From positions 62,001 to 126,000 of the forward strand of contig DHZH01000006.1 of NCBI GenBank assembly GCA_002414385.1: a stretch of 64,000 nt of DNA, given 5' to 3'. The translations under genes and the position numbers were made by a program. Positions 1-8,585 of the stretch are shown here, in pieces; position 1 is the first letter of the stretch, and every line of letters starts with the position of its first letter. Under the pieces are notes generated by a model that saw nothing but the letters and a program-made list of their open reading frames with translations, made no database searches and was not told the DNA's origin. This stretch comes from Gammaproteobacteria bacterium UBA5109 (GTDB lineage: Bacteria; Pseudomonadota; Gammaproteobacteria; Pseudomonadales; Pseudohongiellaceae).

Positions 1-44
1 ACAACGGCGATGACACCGAGGGTTATGGCACTGGAATTTTTCAT
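1..44 (-). CDS. hflC: HflC, N-terminal start only (cut by window edge)
   Basis: Only the first 14 codons lie in the window. They read MKNSSAITLGVIAV on the minus strand, a short cytoplasmic tail entering a membrane segment, as expected for HflC. The start codon shares one base with the hflK stop (TGATG), so the two are translationally coupled. HflC and HflK form the SPFH-family complex around the FtsH membrane protease. The assignment rests on the N-terminal residues and on the conserved position directly after hflK; the rest of the gene is outside the window. Confidence 0.8.
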   Translation of the reverse strand, partial: MKNSSAITLGVIAV

Positions 45-1234
45 CAGCGACTGGTCCTCGTGGTGGTGGGCTGTCTGTTCATGTCCTGAATTACCTGATT
101 GGAGAGATTGCGGATATCCTGGGTACTCAGGGCTTCCATGGTAACCCGGCCATTATTGCCGGAACGTTGCAGCATCTGATCCAGTGGCAGGTACATCATG
201 TTATTGCCGCCTTCAACTGCGATCAGCACTTTGGAGCTGTTGCCGAGAACTTCCTGCATGGTTTCGATATACAGGCGTTCCCGGGTGACTTCCGGAGAAC
301 GTTCATATTCGGTCAGTAACTGGGTAAAGCGTTGTGCTTCACCGTCAGCACGGGCCACGACCTGGTCACGATAGGCCTGGGCTTCCTCGACTACCCGACG
401 TGCCAGGCCACGCGCTTCCGGAATGACCTGATTGGCATAGGCATTGGCTTCGTTCTGAAAGGCTTCCCGGTCAACACCGGCTTTAATTACATCGTCATAG
501 GCGGCGCGCACCGGACCGGGCTGCTGGGCCTGGTCCAGGTTGACCTCGGAAATGGTAATACCGGTCTGATACAGGTCCATGTAATTCTGTAAGCGGGTTC
601 TGACGTCCTGGGCTATCTGCACACGGGCTGAGGTGGTGGCCGCTTCGAGTTCCGAACTGCCGATTTCATGGCGAATGGCGGATTCGGCAGCCAGGGTCAG
701 GCTGACTTCTGGATCGCGCACATTCAGGTAATAAGCGCGGGCATCTGTAACCTGATATTGCACCGTCATGGAGACATCGACGATATTGTCATCCTCGGTC
801 AGCATGGAGTTGCTGAAGGATTCATCATAAACGCGGGTAACATTGATTTGCGTGACTGAATCGACCAGTGGTGGGTTCCAGTGCAGTCCTGGCAGGACTA
901 CCCCTTCCAGTGCCCGACCGAAACGCAGCACTACACCACGTTCCTGTTCGTCGACGGTATAGAAACCGGCGCCGACCCAGATGATAGCCATGATAGTAAG
1001 GACACCGATCACCAGTCCGCCAGAGATGGGGTTGCCGCCGCCAGAATTACCGGAACTGCCACCGCCACTTTTTTTGCCGCCAAAAAAACCGGAAAAGCGT
1101 TTGCTCAGGGATGCAATAATTTCATCAAGATCAGGAGGGCCCTGATCCTTGCCGCCACCCGGGCGCTGCGTGCTCCAGGGGTCGTTTTCGTTAGAATTCT
1201 TGCCGTTATTGTCTTCGGGCTCGTTCCAAGCCAT
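44..1234 (-). CDS. hflK: HflK, FtsH protease modulator (SPFH membrane protein)
   Basis: 396 residues. The N-terminal third is glycine, serine and asparagine rich and cytoplasmic. A single membrane segment follows around residues 72-92 (GLVIGVLTIMAIIWVGAGFY), and then an SPFH/band-7 domain beginning TVDEQERGVVLRFGRALEG. A helical region rich in Ala, Glu and Arg (VVEEAQAYRDQVVARADGEA) is typical of the oligomerising part of HflK. With HflC it makes a large inner-membrane cage that controls access of substrates to FtsH. It is the fourth gene of the miaA-hfq-hflX-hflK-hflC run. The 105 bp to hflX leaves room for a separate promoter, though none is obvious. Confidence 0.95.
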   Translation of the reverse strand: MAWNEPEDNNGKNSNENDPWSTQRPGGGKDQGPPDLDEIIASLSKRFSGFFGGKKSGGGSSGNSGGGNPISGGLVIGVLTIMAIIWVGAGFYTVDEQERGVVLRFGRALEGVVLPGLHWNPPLVDSVTQINVTRVYDESFSNSMLTEDDNIVDVSMTVQYQVTDARAYYLNVRDPEVSLTLAAESAIRHEIGSSELEAATTSARVQIAQDVRTRLQNYMDLYQTGITISEVNLDQAQQPGPVRAAYDDVIKAGVDREAFQNEANAYANQVIPEARGLARRVVEEAQAYRDQVVARADGEAQRFTQLLTEYERSPEVTRERLYIETMQEVLGNSSKVLIAVEGGNNMMYLPLDQMLQRSGNNGRVTMEALSTQDIRNLSNQVIQDMNRQPTTTRTSR

Positions 1235-1339
1235 TGTTTCTCCGTCTTTTCTCTATAGTACGGTAATCGCACCGGAAACAGATTCTATCGAATATTCGGG
1301 GCTTTTTACACAGTTTCCGCTTGCTATCGTAAGGGTTGA

Positions 1340-2626
1340 TCAGCGCACGCAGGATTTGGCATCCAGTCCTTCTTCCTTGAGCAGACGTTCAAAGTCCTGT
1401 TTGGGCAGGCGTAGCGACAGACACATCTGCCCCTGTTCATCCAGACTTTCATTTTTCACGGCCCCCTGATGATACAGTTTGGCGCGCAGGCGGCCATTTT
1501 GCTGGGGCAGATGCAGCTCCGGTTCTATAAAATCCTCTCCGAGCAGTTCGCTGATGGCTTGCAGTAAATTTTCCACGCCTTCGCCATTGAGAGCCGAAAC
1601 CCACACGCGCCAGGGTTTGCCCTGGTCATCACGCTCAATCCCGGGAAGTTCCTGACCAAGCAGGTCTGCCTTGTTGTAAACCAGCAGTGTCGGAATTTCA
1701 CTGGCGCCGATTTCCTGTAGTACCCGGTCTACTTCATCCTGCAGGATAAAGCGCTGTTCACTGTGACAATCGACTACATGTAATAACAGGCTGGCTTCAA
1801 TGGTTTCTTCCAGTGTGGCACGAAAGGCATCAACCAGCTGATGGGGCAGGTCGCGAATGAATCCGACCGTGTCTGCCAGTATTGCCGTGCCCATATCCGG
1901 CAGCTGAATTTTGCGCAGTGTCGAATCCAGCGTGGCAAACAGCTGGTCAGCGGCATAAATATTTTCGTTAGTCAGATGGTTGAACAGCGAAGTCTTGCCG
2001 GCATTGGTATAACCGACCAGGGAAACCGTCGGTACTTCAGCACGCTTGCGTGCTTTGCGACCCTGATCACGCTGGCGTTTAACCTTGTCCAGACTTTTAT
2101 TGATCGACTTGATCCGTTCACCAATCAAACGCTGGTCGATTTCCAGCTGGGTTTCACCCACCCCCCTGAGACCGATGCCGCCTTTTTGCCGGTCAAGGTG
2201 AGTCCAGCCACGGACCAGTCGCGTTCGGGTGTGCTGTAACTGGGCAAGTTCCACCTGTAACTTACCTTCATAGGAACGGGCACGCTGGGCAAATATATCC
2301 AGAATCAGTCCGGTCCGGTCCAGTACCCGGCAACCGAGGGCTTTTTCCAGGTTACGTTCCTGGCTGGGACTGAGGCTGTGATTAAACAGCACCAGTTCAG
2401 CCTGGTGCAGTTGCACTGCCTGGTGAATTTCTTCCAGCTTGCCGCTGCCGACAAAAGAACGTGGATTGATCTGATGAGGTGAGCCGGTAATCAGGTCCAG
2501 AGGACAGGCACCTGCCGAAATCGCTAGTTCTTCAAACTCTCTGGGATCACCAGACTCATCAGACTGGTAAAATTCCAGATGGACCAGAATACAAAGCTCG
2601 CCGCTGTCCGGTCGTTCAAAAAACAT
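1340..2626 (-). CDS. hflX: HflX, ribosome-associated GTPase
   Basis: 428 residues, close to the usual length. The N-terminal HflX domain contains the conserved region ending in KGGIGLRGVGETQLEIDQR. The G domain follows, with P-loop GYTNAGKTSLFN, switch region DTVGFIRDLPHQLVDAFRAT and specificity motif NKAD. HflX binds the 50S subunit and rescues or splits stalled ribosomes, especially under heat stress. It is 17 bp downstream of hfq in the same orientation, which is the conserved gammaproteobacterial order. The C-terminal tail (about 60 residues) is ordinary for the family. Confidence 0.95.
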   Translation of the reverse strand: MFFERPDSGELCILVHLEFYQSDESGDPREFEELAISAGACPLDLITGSPHQINPRSFVGSGKLEEIHQAVQLHQAELVLFNHSLSPSQERNLEKALGCRVLDRTGLILDIFAQRARSYEGKLQVELAQLQHTRTRLVRGWTHLDRQKGGIGLRGVGETQLEIDQRLIGERIKSINKSLDKVKRQRDQGRKARKRAEVPTVSLVGYTNAGKTSLFNHLTNENIYAADQLFATLDSTLRKIQLPDMGTAILADTVGFIRDLPHQLVDAFRATLEETIEASLLLHVVDCHSEQRFILQDEVDRVLQEIGASEIPTLLVYNKADLLGQELPGIERDDQGKPWRVWVSALNGEGVENLLQAISELLGEDFIEPELHLPQQNGRLRAKLYHQGAVKNESLDEQGQMCLSLRLPKQDFERLLKEEGLDAKSCVR

Positions 2627-2643
2627 TCAGGATCTCTTGTTCC

Positions 2644-2904
2644 TCAAATGCTGTTACCTGGTTCAGCGCCGGAATCAGAACCATCCTGCAAGGGAATACG
2701 CACAGGCCGGTTGGGCACTACAGTTGAAATGGCGTGCTTGTAGACCATCTGGTTGACGGTGTTTTTCAGTACGATGACAAACTGGTCAAAAGACTCGATC
2801 TGACCTTGCAACTTGATTCCGCTGACGAGATAGATGGCCACCGGCACTTTTTCCTTACGGAGGGTGTTTAAAAAAGGGTCCTGTAAAGACTGCCCTTTGG
2901 ACAT
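2644..2904 (-). CDS. hfq: Hfq, RNA chaperone
   Basis: 86 residues. The Sm1 motif lies in the first half (DPFLNTLRKEKVPVAIYLVS, then GQIESFDQFVIVL), and the Sm2 motif is MVYKHAISTVVP. The C-terminal tail after residue 70 is short, acidic and glycine containing, unlike the longer E. coli tail. Hfq hexamers anneal small RNAs to mRNAs and affect their stability and translation. The gene sits between miaA and hflX as in E. coli. A clear SD (AAGGAGACG) precedes the start codon, read on the minus strand. Confidence 0.97.
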   Translation of the reverse strand: MSKGQSLQDPFLNTLRKEKVPVAIYLVSGIKLQGQIESFDQFVIVLKNTVNQMVYKHAISTVVPNRPVRIPLQDGSDSGAEPGNSI

Positions 2905-2991
2905 GTGCGTCTCCTTGGGTTGACAACAAATTAAATTGGGGTGTTCGGCACTAGGACTATTATAGTGCTTTAGTCCCGACAGCTACCATAC

Positions 2992-3963
2992 CTAGGTAAG
3001 GTCTGGAGCCATTAAATTCAAGCATAGTTGAGCATTTTGTTGATTTTCACTGTCCAGTACCTGTAAATCCGGCCAGCTTCGTAACCAGGTCAGTTGTCTT
3101 TTTGCCAGTTGCCGGGTGGCAACCAGAGCCCGGTGTTGCATCGTTGCATAGTCTGTATCACCGGCAAGGTACTGCCAGATTTGCCGGTATCCGACTGAAC
3201 GCAGGGCGGGGAGAGCAGAATTCAGGTCCTCGCGGGCGAACAGGCTTTCCACTTCTGCGACGAAGCCATCAGCCAGCATCTGTTCCAGACGTCGGGCAAT
3301 TTTTTCATGCAGCACTGCCCGTTGCTCAGGATAGATGGCAAAAAAATGCAGTTTGAAGGGCAGGTCATCCTGATTCTGCTGGTCACTGGCATGGAATTCA
3401 CTCAGTGACTGCCCGGTGATTTCATAGACTTCCAGTGCCCGTTGCAGGCGTTGCGGGTCATTGACATGGATACGAGCGGCGGATTGCGGATCAACTTCCT
3501 GCAGACGTGCATGCACTGCCTGCCAACCCTCACGTTCAGCGATATCCAGAATACGCTTGCGCACCTGCTCATCGGCTGCAGGCATACTGGCCAGTCCGTC
3601 ACGCAGGGTTTTGAAATAGAGCATTGTCCCGCCGACCAGCAGGGGAATTTTCCCCTGTGCCTGAATGTCGGCAATTTCCCGCAAGGCATCTTCGCGAAAA
3701 TCAGCCGCTGAATAGGCTTCGGCCGGATCGCGGATATCAATCAGGCGGTGGGGAGCAATGGCAAGGGTTTCGCTATCAGGCTTGCCGGCGCCGATATCCA
3801 TGCCCCGGTAGACCTGTGCGGAATCGACACTGATGATTTCAAAGGGAGCCTGCTGTACCAGTTCAACTGCAAGCTGGGTTTTGCCGGAAGCCGTTGGCCC
3901 CATCAGACAAAATACGGGTGGTCTTGTGTCCTTCAATTTTTTTAACTTTGATAATGATTGCAC
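2992..3963 (-). CDS. miaA: MiaA, tRNA dimethylallyltransferase
   Basis: 323 residues. Walker A GPTASGKT lies near residues 22-29, followed by the family signature DSAQVYRGMDIGAGKP and the DIRDPAEAYSAADF region. It transfers a dimethylallyl group to the N6 of A37 in tRNAs reading UNN codons, the first step to ms2i6A. The C-terminal GYRQIWQYLAGD and RQLAKRQLTWLRS segments are diagnostic. It is the first gene of the minus-strand miaA-hfq-hflX-hflK-hflC run and is divergent from murI, 66 bp away. In E. coli miaA follows mutL directly; here murI separates them. Confidence 0.96.
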   Translation of the reverse strand: MQSLSKLKKLKDTRPPVFCLMGPTASGKTQLAVELVQQAPFEIISVDSAQVYRGMDIGAGKPDSETLAIAPHRLIDIRDPAEAYSAADFREDALREIADIQAQGKIPLLVGGTMLYFKTLRDGLASMPAADEQVRKRILDIAEREGWQAVHARLQEVDPQSAARIHVNDPQRLQRALEVYEITGQSLSEFHASDQQNQDDLPFKLHFFAIYPEQRAVLHEKIARRLEQMLADGFVAEVESLFAREDLNSALPALRSVGYRQIWQYLAGDTDYATMQHRALVATRQLAKRQLTWLRSWPDLQVLDSENQQNAQLCLNLMAPDLT

Positions 3964-4029
3964 ATAATTCGCGACTAACTATAGCAAGAAATACGTTACA
4001 ATTATTTTCTTTTGCCTTGCGTGTAGTCC

Positions 4030-4839
4030 ATGCCTTCAGAAGCTCCCATTGGAGTGATTGATTCAGGAGCCGGCGGCCTTTCGGTTCTGAAAAAAATTCG
4101 GGAACTCATGCCCAATGAGGAACTCATCTATGTCGCTGATTCCTGGTTTGCTCCCTATGGGGAGAAACCCGCCGAAGATATTCGTCGACGCTGTTTTGAA
4201 AACATGGGTTTTTTCGACCTGCAACACATTAAGGCGCTGGTGCTGGCCTGTAACACGGCAACGGCGGCTGCAGTCAAGGAGTTGAGGGCGCTCTACAGGA
4301 TACCCATCATCGGCATGGAGCCGGCAATCAAACCAGCCTCGGAATTAACCCGTACCGGCGTGATTGGGGTGATGGCGACAGCCGGCACCCTGGACAGTGA
4401 CAAATATCTCGATCTGCAGAGTATGTACACCGACAAGGTCGAGATCATCACGCGTGCCTGCCCGGGGCTGGTCGATGAAATAGAAAAGATCGAACCGGAT
4501 GAAGGCGAAATCATCAAGCTGGTAACGGAATATACGGAAGAGTTTCTCGACAGGGGCGGTGATACGCTGGTGCTTGGCTGTACCCATTATGCGCTGATCA
4601 GTGACATCATTCGTGACATTGTTGGCTCCAATGTAGTACTGGTGGATACCGGTATGGCGGTGGCCAAGGAATTACGGCGGCGATTGCTGGAAAATGATCT
4701 GCTTTCCGATTCACTGAAAACCGGGCGGCTGAGCTTTTTCACCAGCGGCAATGTACAGGAGCAGAAGGCCTTGTTATCCCGCTACTGGGGAGAAGAAATT
4801 GAAGTGCTGCGTTACCTGAATTTTATTCTGACGATTTAG
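4030..4839 (+). CDS. murI: MurI, glutamate racemase
   Basis: 269 residues. The N-terminal GVIDSGAGGLSVL carries the substrate-binding Asp-Ser pair. The two catalytic cysteines sit in LACNTATA (Cys74) and LGCTHY (Cys184). ADSWFAPYGEK matches the conserved A-D-x4-PYG segment. The enzyme makes D-glutamate for peptidoglycan in the cytoplasm. The gene lies alone on the plus strand, inserted between mutL and miaA, which are adjacent in E. coli. It is divergent from miaA and convergent with mutL, ending at a shared palindromic terminator. Confidence 0.95.
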   Translation: MPSEAPIGVIDSGAGGLSVLKKIRELMPNEELIYVADSWFAPYGEKPAEDIRRRCFENMGFFDLQHIKALVLACNTATAAAVKELRALYRIPIIGMEPAIKPASELTRTGVIGVMATAGTLDSDKYLDLQSMYTDKVEIITRACPGLVDEIEKIEPDEGEIIKLVTEYTEEFLDRGGDTLVLGCTHYALISDIIRDIVGSNVVLVDTGMAVAKELRRRLLENDLLSDSLKTGRLSFFTSGNVQEQKALLSRYWGEEIEVLRYLNFILTI

Positions 4840-4845
4840 CTCAGA

Positions 4846-4867
4846 TGTCAGAGTCATGACTCTGACA
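4846..4867. terminator. Perfect 22-bp palindrome between murI and mutL, likely bidirectional terminator
   Basis: TGTCAGAGTC-AT-GACTCTGACA is perfectly self-complementary and lies in the 34 bp between the convergent stop codons of murI and mutL. Flanking T/A runs are weak (AATTTTA on the right). Position and symmetry support a two-way terminator; a protein-binding palindrome is the alternative. Confidence 0.6.
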
Positions 4868-4873
4868 GCAATT

Positions 4874-6679
4874 TTACTGCCCGCGTAGAAATAATTTATC
4901 CAGCTCGGATAAATTTTGCTGCACCCAGGTCGGCCGACCGTGGTTACACTGGCCACTGCGTTCCGTACGTTCCATGTCGCGCAGGAGGGCATTCATTTCA
5001 GCAAGCGTTAATTGCCGGTTGGCGCGCACCGAACCATGGCAGGCCATGGTGCTGAGAATTTCGTCGCGGTGTGCTTCAAGACGGTCAGAGCTGCCATGTT
5101 CCAGTAAATCGGAAAGCACATCACGCAGTAACTGTTCAGCATTGGCCTTGGCCAGAATTGTGGGGATCTGTGACAGACGCAGGCTTTCCGGACCCTGGCG
5201 TTCGATTTCCATGCCCAGACTCATCAGATAAGTATTATGTTCCTCGGCCAGGTCGGCTTCGCGCTCAGAAACGGCAATACAGATCGGCACCAGCAATGGT
5301 TGTACCTTGATACCCTGATCGCTGCTCGCTGTTTTCATGTGCTCATAAGTGATGCGTTCATGTGCGGCGTGCATGTCGACGATCACCAGTCCCTGTGCAT
5401 TCTGTGCCAGGATATAAATGCCGTGCAGTTGTGCGATGGCATACCCCAGTGGCGGAATATCATCATTGCTTTCCGGCAGGGGCTGCGGTCCGGAATCACT
5501 GCGAAAACTGTCGTAAGCAGCAAGCTGTGATCTGATCTGCTGCTGGGAAAAGCGGCCATGATCACCTCCACGTTCCAGGGCAGAAAAATTTAAATGGGAT
5601 TGCAAACTGGTATTTTCGGCTGCCATTGCTGGTGCCGCTTCCCTTAAGGTGCCTGCTTCCTGTATGTGATCTTCCGGTCGAACCGAGGCCAGTGCCTTGT
5701 GCAGGACTGAAAATAAAAAATTATGCACTTCACGGCTTTCACGAAATCGTACCTCATGTTTGGTTGGATGCACATTGACATCAACATCGCCGGGGTCGAG
5801 TTCCAGGAACAGGGCAAAGGCCGGATGGCGGCCATGAAACAGGACATCCCGATAAGCTTGCTTGATAGCATGATTGACAACCTTGTCACGAATCGTGCGA
5901 CCGTTCACATAAAAATACTGCATGTCTGCCTGCGAGCGAGAGAATGTCGGCAGGGATACCCAGCCCCAGAGTTTCATGCCGTTGGCATCCATGTCGATGT
6001 AAACGGAATTTTCAATAAAGCTCGGGCCACAAATCTGTGCCACCCGGCGCTGCTGTTCCTGCTCGGTGCCGGCTTTTTCAAATTTATGAATCTGACGCTG
6101 GTTATGCTGCACAGAAAAAGTCACATCAAAACGACTCAGGGCAAGCTGCTTGATGATGTCATCAATGCGTTTGTATTCGGTTTGCTCGGTGCGCAGAAAT
6201 TTTCGTCGGGCCGGAGTGTTAAAAAATAAATCACGCACCTCAACATTGGTGCCCTGCGGATGCGCTGCCGGTGTCAGCCTGCTTTCCATGTCCACGCCTT
6301 CGGTTTCCACTTTCCAGGCTTCGCTGGCATCCACTGTCCGGGAAATCATCAGCAGGCGTGACACCGAGGCAATACTGGCCAGTGCTTCACCACGAAAGCC
6401 CAGGCTGGCTACTTTTTCCAGGTCCTCGAGTTCAATAATTTTGCTGGTGGCGTGGCGACTCAGGGCCAGCGGCAGGTCATCCTTCATGATGCCCTGGCCG
6501 TTATCGCGGATCCGAATCAGCTTGACACCACCCTGTTCCAGTTCGATATCGATGCGGTCGGCACCGGCGTCCAGGCTGTTTTCCAGCAGTTCCTTGACGA
6601 CCGAAGCCGGTCGTTCAACGACTTCACCGGCAGCAATCTGGTTGGTCAGGCGCTGGCTGAGGAGTTGTATTCGTGCCAT
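4874..6679 (-). CDS. mutL: MutL, DNA mismatch repair ATPase/endonuclease
   Basis: 601 residues. The N-terminal GHKL ATPase shows IAAGEVVERPASVVKELLENS, DNGQGI and GFRGEALASI. The C-terminal domain carries DMHAAHERITYE (about residues 435-446), which fits the metal-binding endonuclease motif DQHA-x2-E-x4-E with Met in place of Gln. It also has CHGSVRA and a final CNHGRPTW. Endonuclease-type MutL is typical of bacteria without MutH, so strand discrimination here is probably not Dam/MutH based. The gene is on the minus strand downstream of the amidase, 314 bp away across a repeat cluster. Confidence 0.96.
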   Translation of the reverse strand: MARIQLLSQRLTNQIAAGEVVERPASVVKELLENSLDAGADRIDIELEQGGVKLIRIRDNGQGIMKDDLPLALSRHATSKIIELEDLEKVASLGFRGEALASIASVSRLLMISRTVDASEAWKVETEGVDMESRLTPAAHPQGTNVEVRDLFFNTPARRKFLRTEQTEYKRIDDIIKQLALSRFDVTFSVQHNQRQIHKFEKAGTEQEQQRRVAQICGPSFIENSVYIDMDANGMKLWGWVSLPTFSRSQADMQYFYVNGRTIRDKVVNHAIKQAYRDVLFHGRHPAFALFLELDPGDVDVNVHPTKHEVRFRESREVHNFLFSVLHKALASVRPEDHIQEAGTLREAAPAMAAENTSLQSHLNFSALERGGDHGRFSQQQIRSQLAAYDSFRSDSGPQPLPESNDDIPPLGYAIAQLHGIYILAQNAQGLVIVDMHAAHERITYEHMKTASSDQGIKVQPLLVPICIAVSEREADLAEEHNTYLMSLGMEIERQGPESLRLSQIPTILAKANAEQLLRDVLSDLLEHGSSDRLEAHRDEILSTMACHGSVRANRQLTLAEMNALLRDMERTERSGQCNHGRPTWVQQNLSELDKLFLRGQ

Positions 6680-6792
6680 GAGGCGGAGGATTCTTATCTA
6701 CAAACAATCAGGCAATGAGTTTGAGTGGCTTTGCCGCTGATTGCAAGTTGTAAGAAAAGGCTGCGGCTCAGTGTGACGTACTTGCTGGTTTA

Positions 6793-6947
6793 TTCGGGAC
6801 TAAGGCGCGTCCTGCTATCGCCCCTTATCTGCAACCTCGCCCTGTAGGAGGGACTTTAGTCCCGAAATTGTTCGCGGTTAAAACCGCTCCTACAGGGAAA
6901 CCCGGTTTTGGTGAATCGGTTGGTGCAGGAATGGCTTTAGCCATGAA
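6793..6947. repeat. Cluster of four REP-like elements, two forming a three-way-junction palindrome
   Basis: The 314-bp gap between mutL and the amidase holds four related units of about 24 bp with the pattern TG(T/C)AGGA-x4-TTTA-x4-GAA. They lie at 6793-6816 (reverse), 6843-6866 (forward), 6871-6894 (reverse) and 6924-6947 (forward). Each has a small inner hairpin, such as GGGAC-TTTA-GTCCC. Units two and three are also joined by a perfect 10-bp outer stem (CCTGTAGGAG with CTCCTACAGG, 6841-6896), so this part can fold into a three-way junction. It resembles the dispersed REP/BIME elements of gammaproteobacteria. No RAYT transposase is in the window. Nothing else was seen in the gap. Confidence 0.75.
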
Positions 6948-6993
6948 CAGCTTCAGGCTCACAAACTGTATATTTAACGAAAAAGCATTTTTA

Positions 6994-8502
6994 CTAGGAC
7001 GAAGGAATACGCAGCACCTGACCAATGCGAATCACGTCGTTGCGCAGCTGATTGCTGTCACGAATGCGTTGCAGGGGAATGGCATAGTCTTCGGCAATCT
7101 GTGACAGGGATTCGCCACGGCTGACCACGTGTTCTCGGAAGGTAAGCTGTGCCAGCACCGGCGCCGTCAGGCCATTGGGAATAATCAGTTCCTGACCGAC
7201 ATGAATCACCGAGCCGCTGATATTGTTGGCAGCCTTGAGCGAAGCTAGCGAGACATTGAAACGTTCAGCGATATCGGACAGATTGTCACCGCGGCTGACA
7301 ACATAGGAGGCTGGCCCGCCACCATTGATTTTATGCCAGGCTACCAGGGTGCCGCGTGGAGGGGTCTCATAAAAGTAGGAGGTAATGCCACGCACGACGG
7401 CAGCGGCGAACTGTTGCTGATAGGCTGGAGAACTCAGGTTTCGGGCATCGCTTGCATTTGTGACATAGCCGGACTCAATTAACAGTGACGGAATATCAGC
7501 CTGTTTCAGTACCATGAAAGCCGCCTGTTCGACATTGGTCCGGCGCATATGAGCTACTGAACTCAGGGAAGCAATAATCTTGTCGCCGGCTTCCAGGCTG
7601 GAGGCAATGCTGGCGGTCATGGAAAGATCCAGTAAAACCGAGGCCAGTACTTCATCCTTGTCCGACAGACTGACAGAGCCGACACCACCAATCAGGTCGG
7701 CGCCGTTTTCCTTTTCTGCCAGACGACGAGCCTGTTCACTGGTGGCGCCGCGTTGTGAAAGGGCATAAACGGTTGCCCCGCGGGCCCGGGAACTGGAAAA
7801 GGCATCGGCATGAATGGCAATAAAAAAGTCAGCATTATGCTGATGGGCTATAGTGGTCCGGCCGCGCAGGTCGACATAATAATCATCGTTGCGAATCATT
7901 ACCGGTCGGTAACCGGGCATCTGATTCAGAATGCGCTCGATTTCACGGGAAATGGCCAGCACTATCTGTTTTTCCTGAATGCCACCGACACCGATTGCGC
8001 CGGGATCTTCACCGCCGTGCCCGGCAGAGATGGCAACCACAATATCGCGTTTGTTGTTGTCCACGTCAGCAGCTGAAGCGGTGACAATTCGCTCACTTTG
8101 AACACTGGCGCCGGTGTCATATAAATCAATGACCAGCCGCTCGCCGTATTGCTGGTTTTCCGAGAGTAAAAATGAGCGTGGACGTACCTGGGCATTCAGG
8201 TCCAGAACCACACGGGTATCATTTTGATTACGACTAGCGGAACGGATATTGGTGATCGGGGTTTCACTTAAATCCAGCACGGAAAGTTCCGTGGCCAGGC
8301 TGGCGTTACTCAGATCAATGACCAGGCGTCGCGGATTTTCCAGACTGAAAACCTGATGTTCAACTTGTTCGCTTAAATCAAAAACGATCCGGGTATAGTC
8401 CGGCGCACGGTAGGAGCGTACGCCTTCAATGACGGCAGCATGGGCCGTGGTGCTGACGAAGCAGCACAGCAATGCGACTATAAAACCCCAACGCTTGCCC
8501 AT
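6994..8502 (-). CDS. amiB: N-acetylmuramoyl-L-alanine amidase, AmiB-like (AMIN + amidase_3 + two LysM)
   Basis: 502 residues. A signal peptide ends near AHAA. An AMIN domain (about residues 25-130) follows and targets septal peptidoglycan. The zinc amidase domain (about 155-385) contains the metal-ligand segments ISAGHGGEDPGAIG, IAIHADAF and LIESGYVTN. Two C-terminal LysM repeats begin YVVSRGDNLSDIA and HVVSRGESLSQIA. The enzyme cleaves the stem peptide from MurNAc in the periplasm during daughter-cell separation and is probably activated by an EnvC-type factor. It lies between tsaE and mutL, the conserved amiB position. Confidence 0.93.
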   Translation of the reverse strand: MGKRWGFIVALLCCFVSTTAHAAVIEGVRSYRAPDYTRIVFDLSEQVEHQVFSLENPRRLVIDLSNASLATELSVLDLSETPITNIRSASRNQNDTRVVLDLNAQVRPRSFLLSENQQYGERLVIDLYDTGASVQSERIVTASAADVDNNKRDIVVAISAGHGGEDPGAIGVGGIQEKQIVLAISREIERILNQMPGYRPVMIRNDDYYVDLRGRTTIAHQHNADFFIAIHADAFSSSRARGATVYALSQRGATSEQARRLAEKENGADLIGGVGSVSLSDKDEVLASVLLDLSMTASIASSLEAGDKIIASLSSVAHMRRTNVEQAAFMVLKQADIPSLLIESGYVTNASDARNLSSPAYQQQFAAAVVRGITSYFYETPPRGTLVAWHKINGGGPASYVVSRGDNLSDIAERFNVSLASLKAANNISGSVIHVGQELIIPNGLTAPVLAQLTFREHVVSRGESLSQIAEDYAIPLQRIRDSNQLRNDVIRIGQVLRIPSS

Positions 8503-8585
8503 TTTTCAGTCTCAAACGATTCGCTGAAAATTAATAAAGTTAGAGATTACAGAAAGTTACAGCGATAATCTAGTATTATTCTAGA

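Noticed and set aside
881..1258. 125-residue plus-strand ORF opposite hflK
   Set aside because: Antisense shadow of a clear hflK gene; low-complexity, no domain and no ribosome-binding site.
3945..3975. GATAATGATTG resembling a Fur half-site near miaA
   Set aside because: It falls inside the miaA start region, and no second half follows at the right spacing.
6150..6740. 196-residue plus-strand ORF opposite mutL
   Set aside because: Shadow of the mutL ATPase domain in a GC-skewed frame; the sequence is serine/arginine rich without any family feature.
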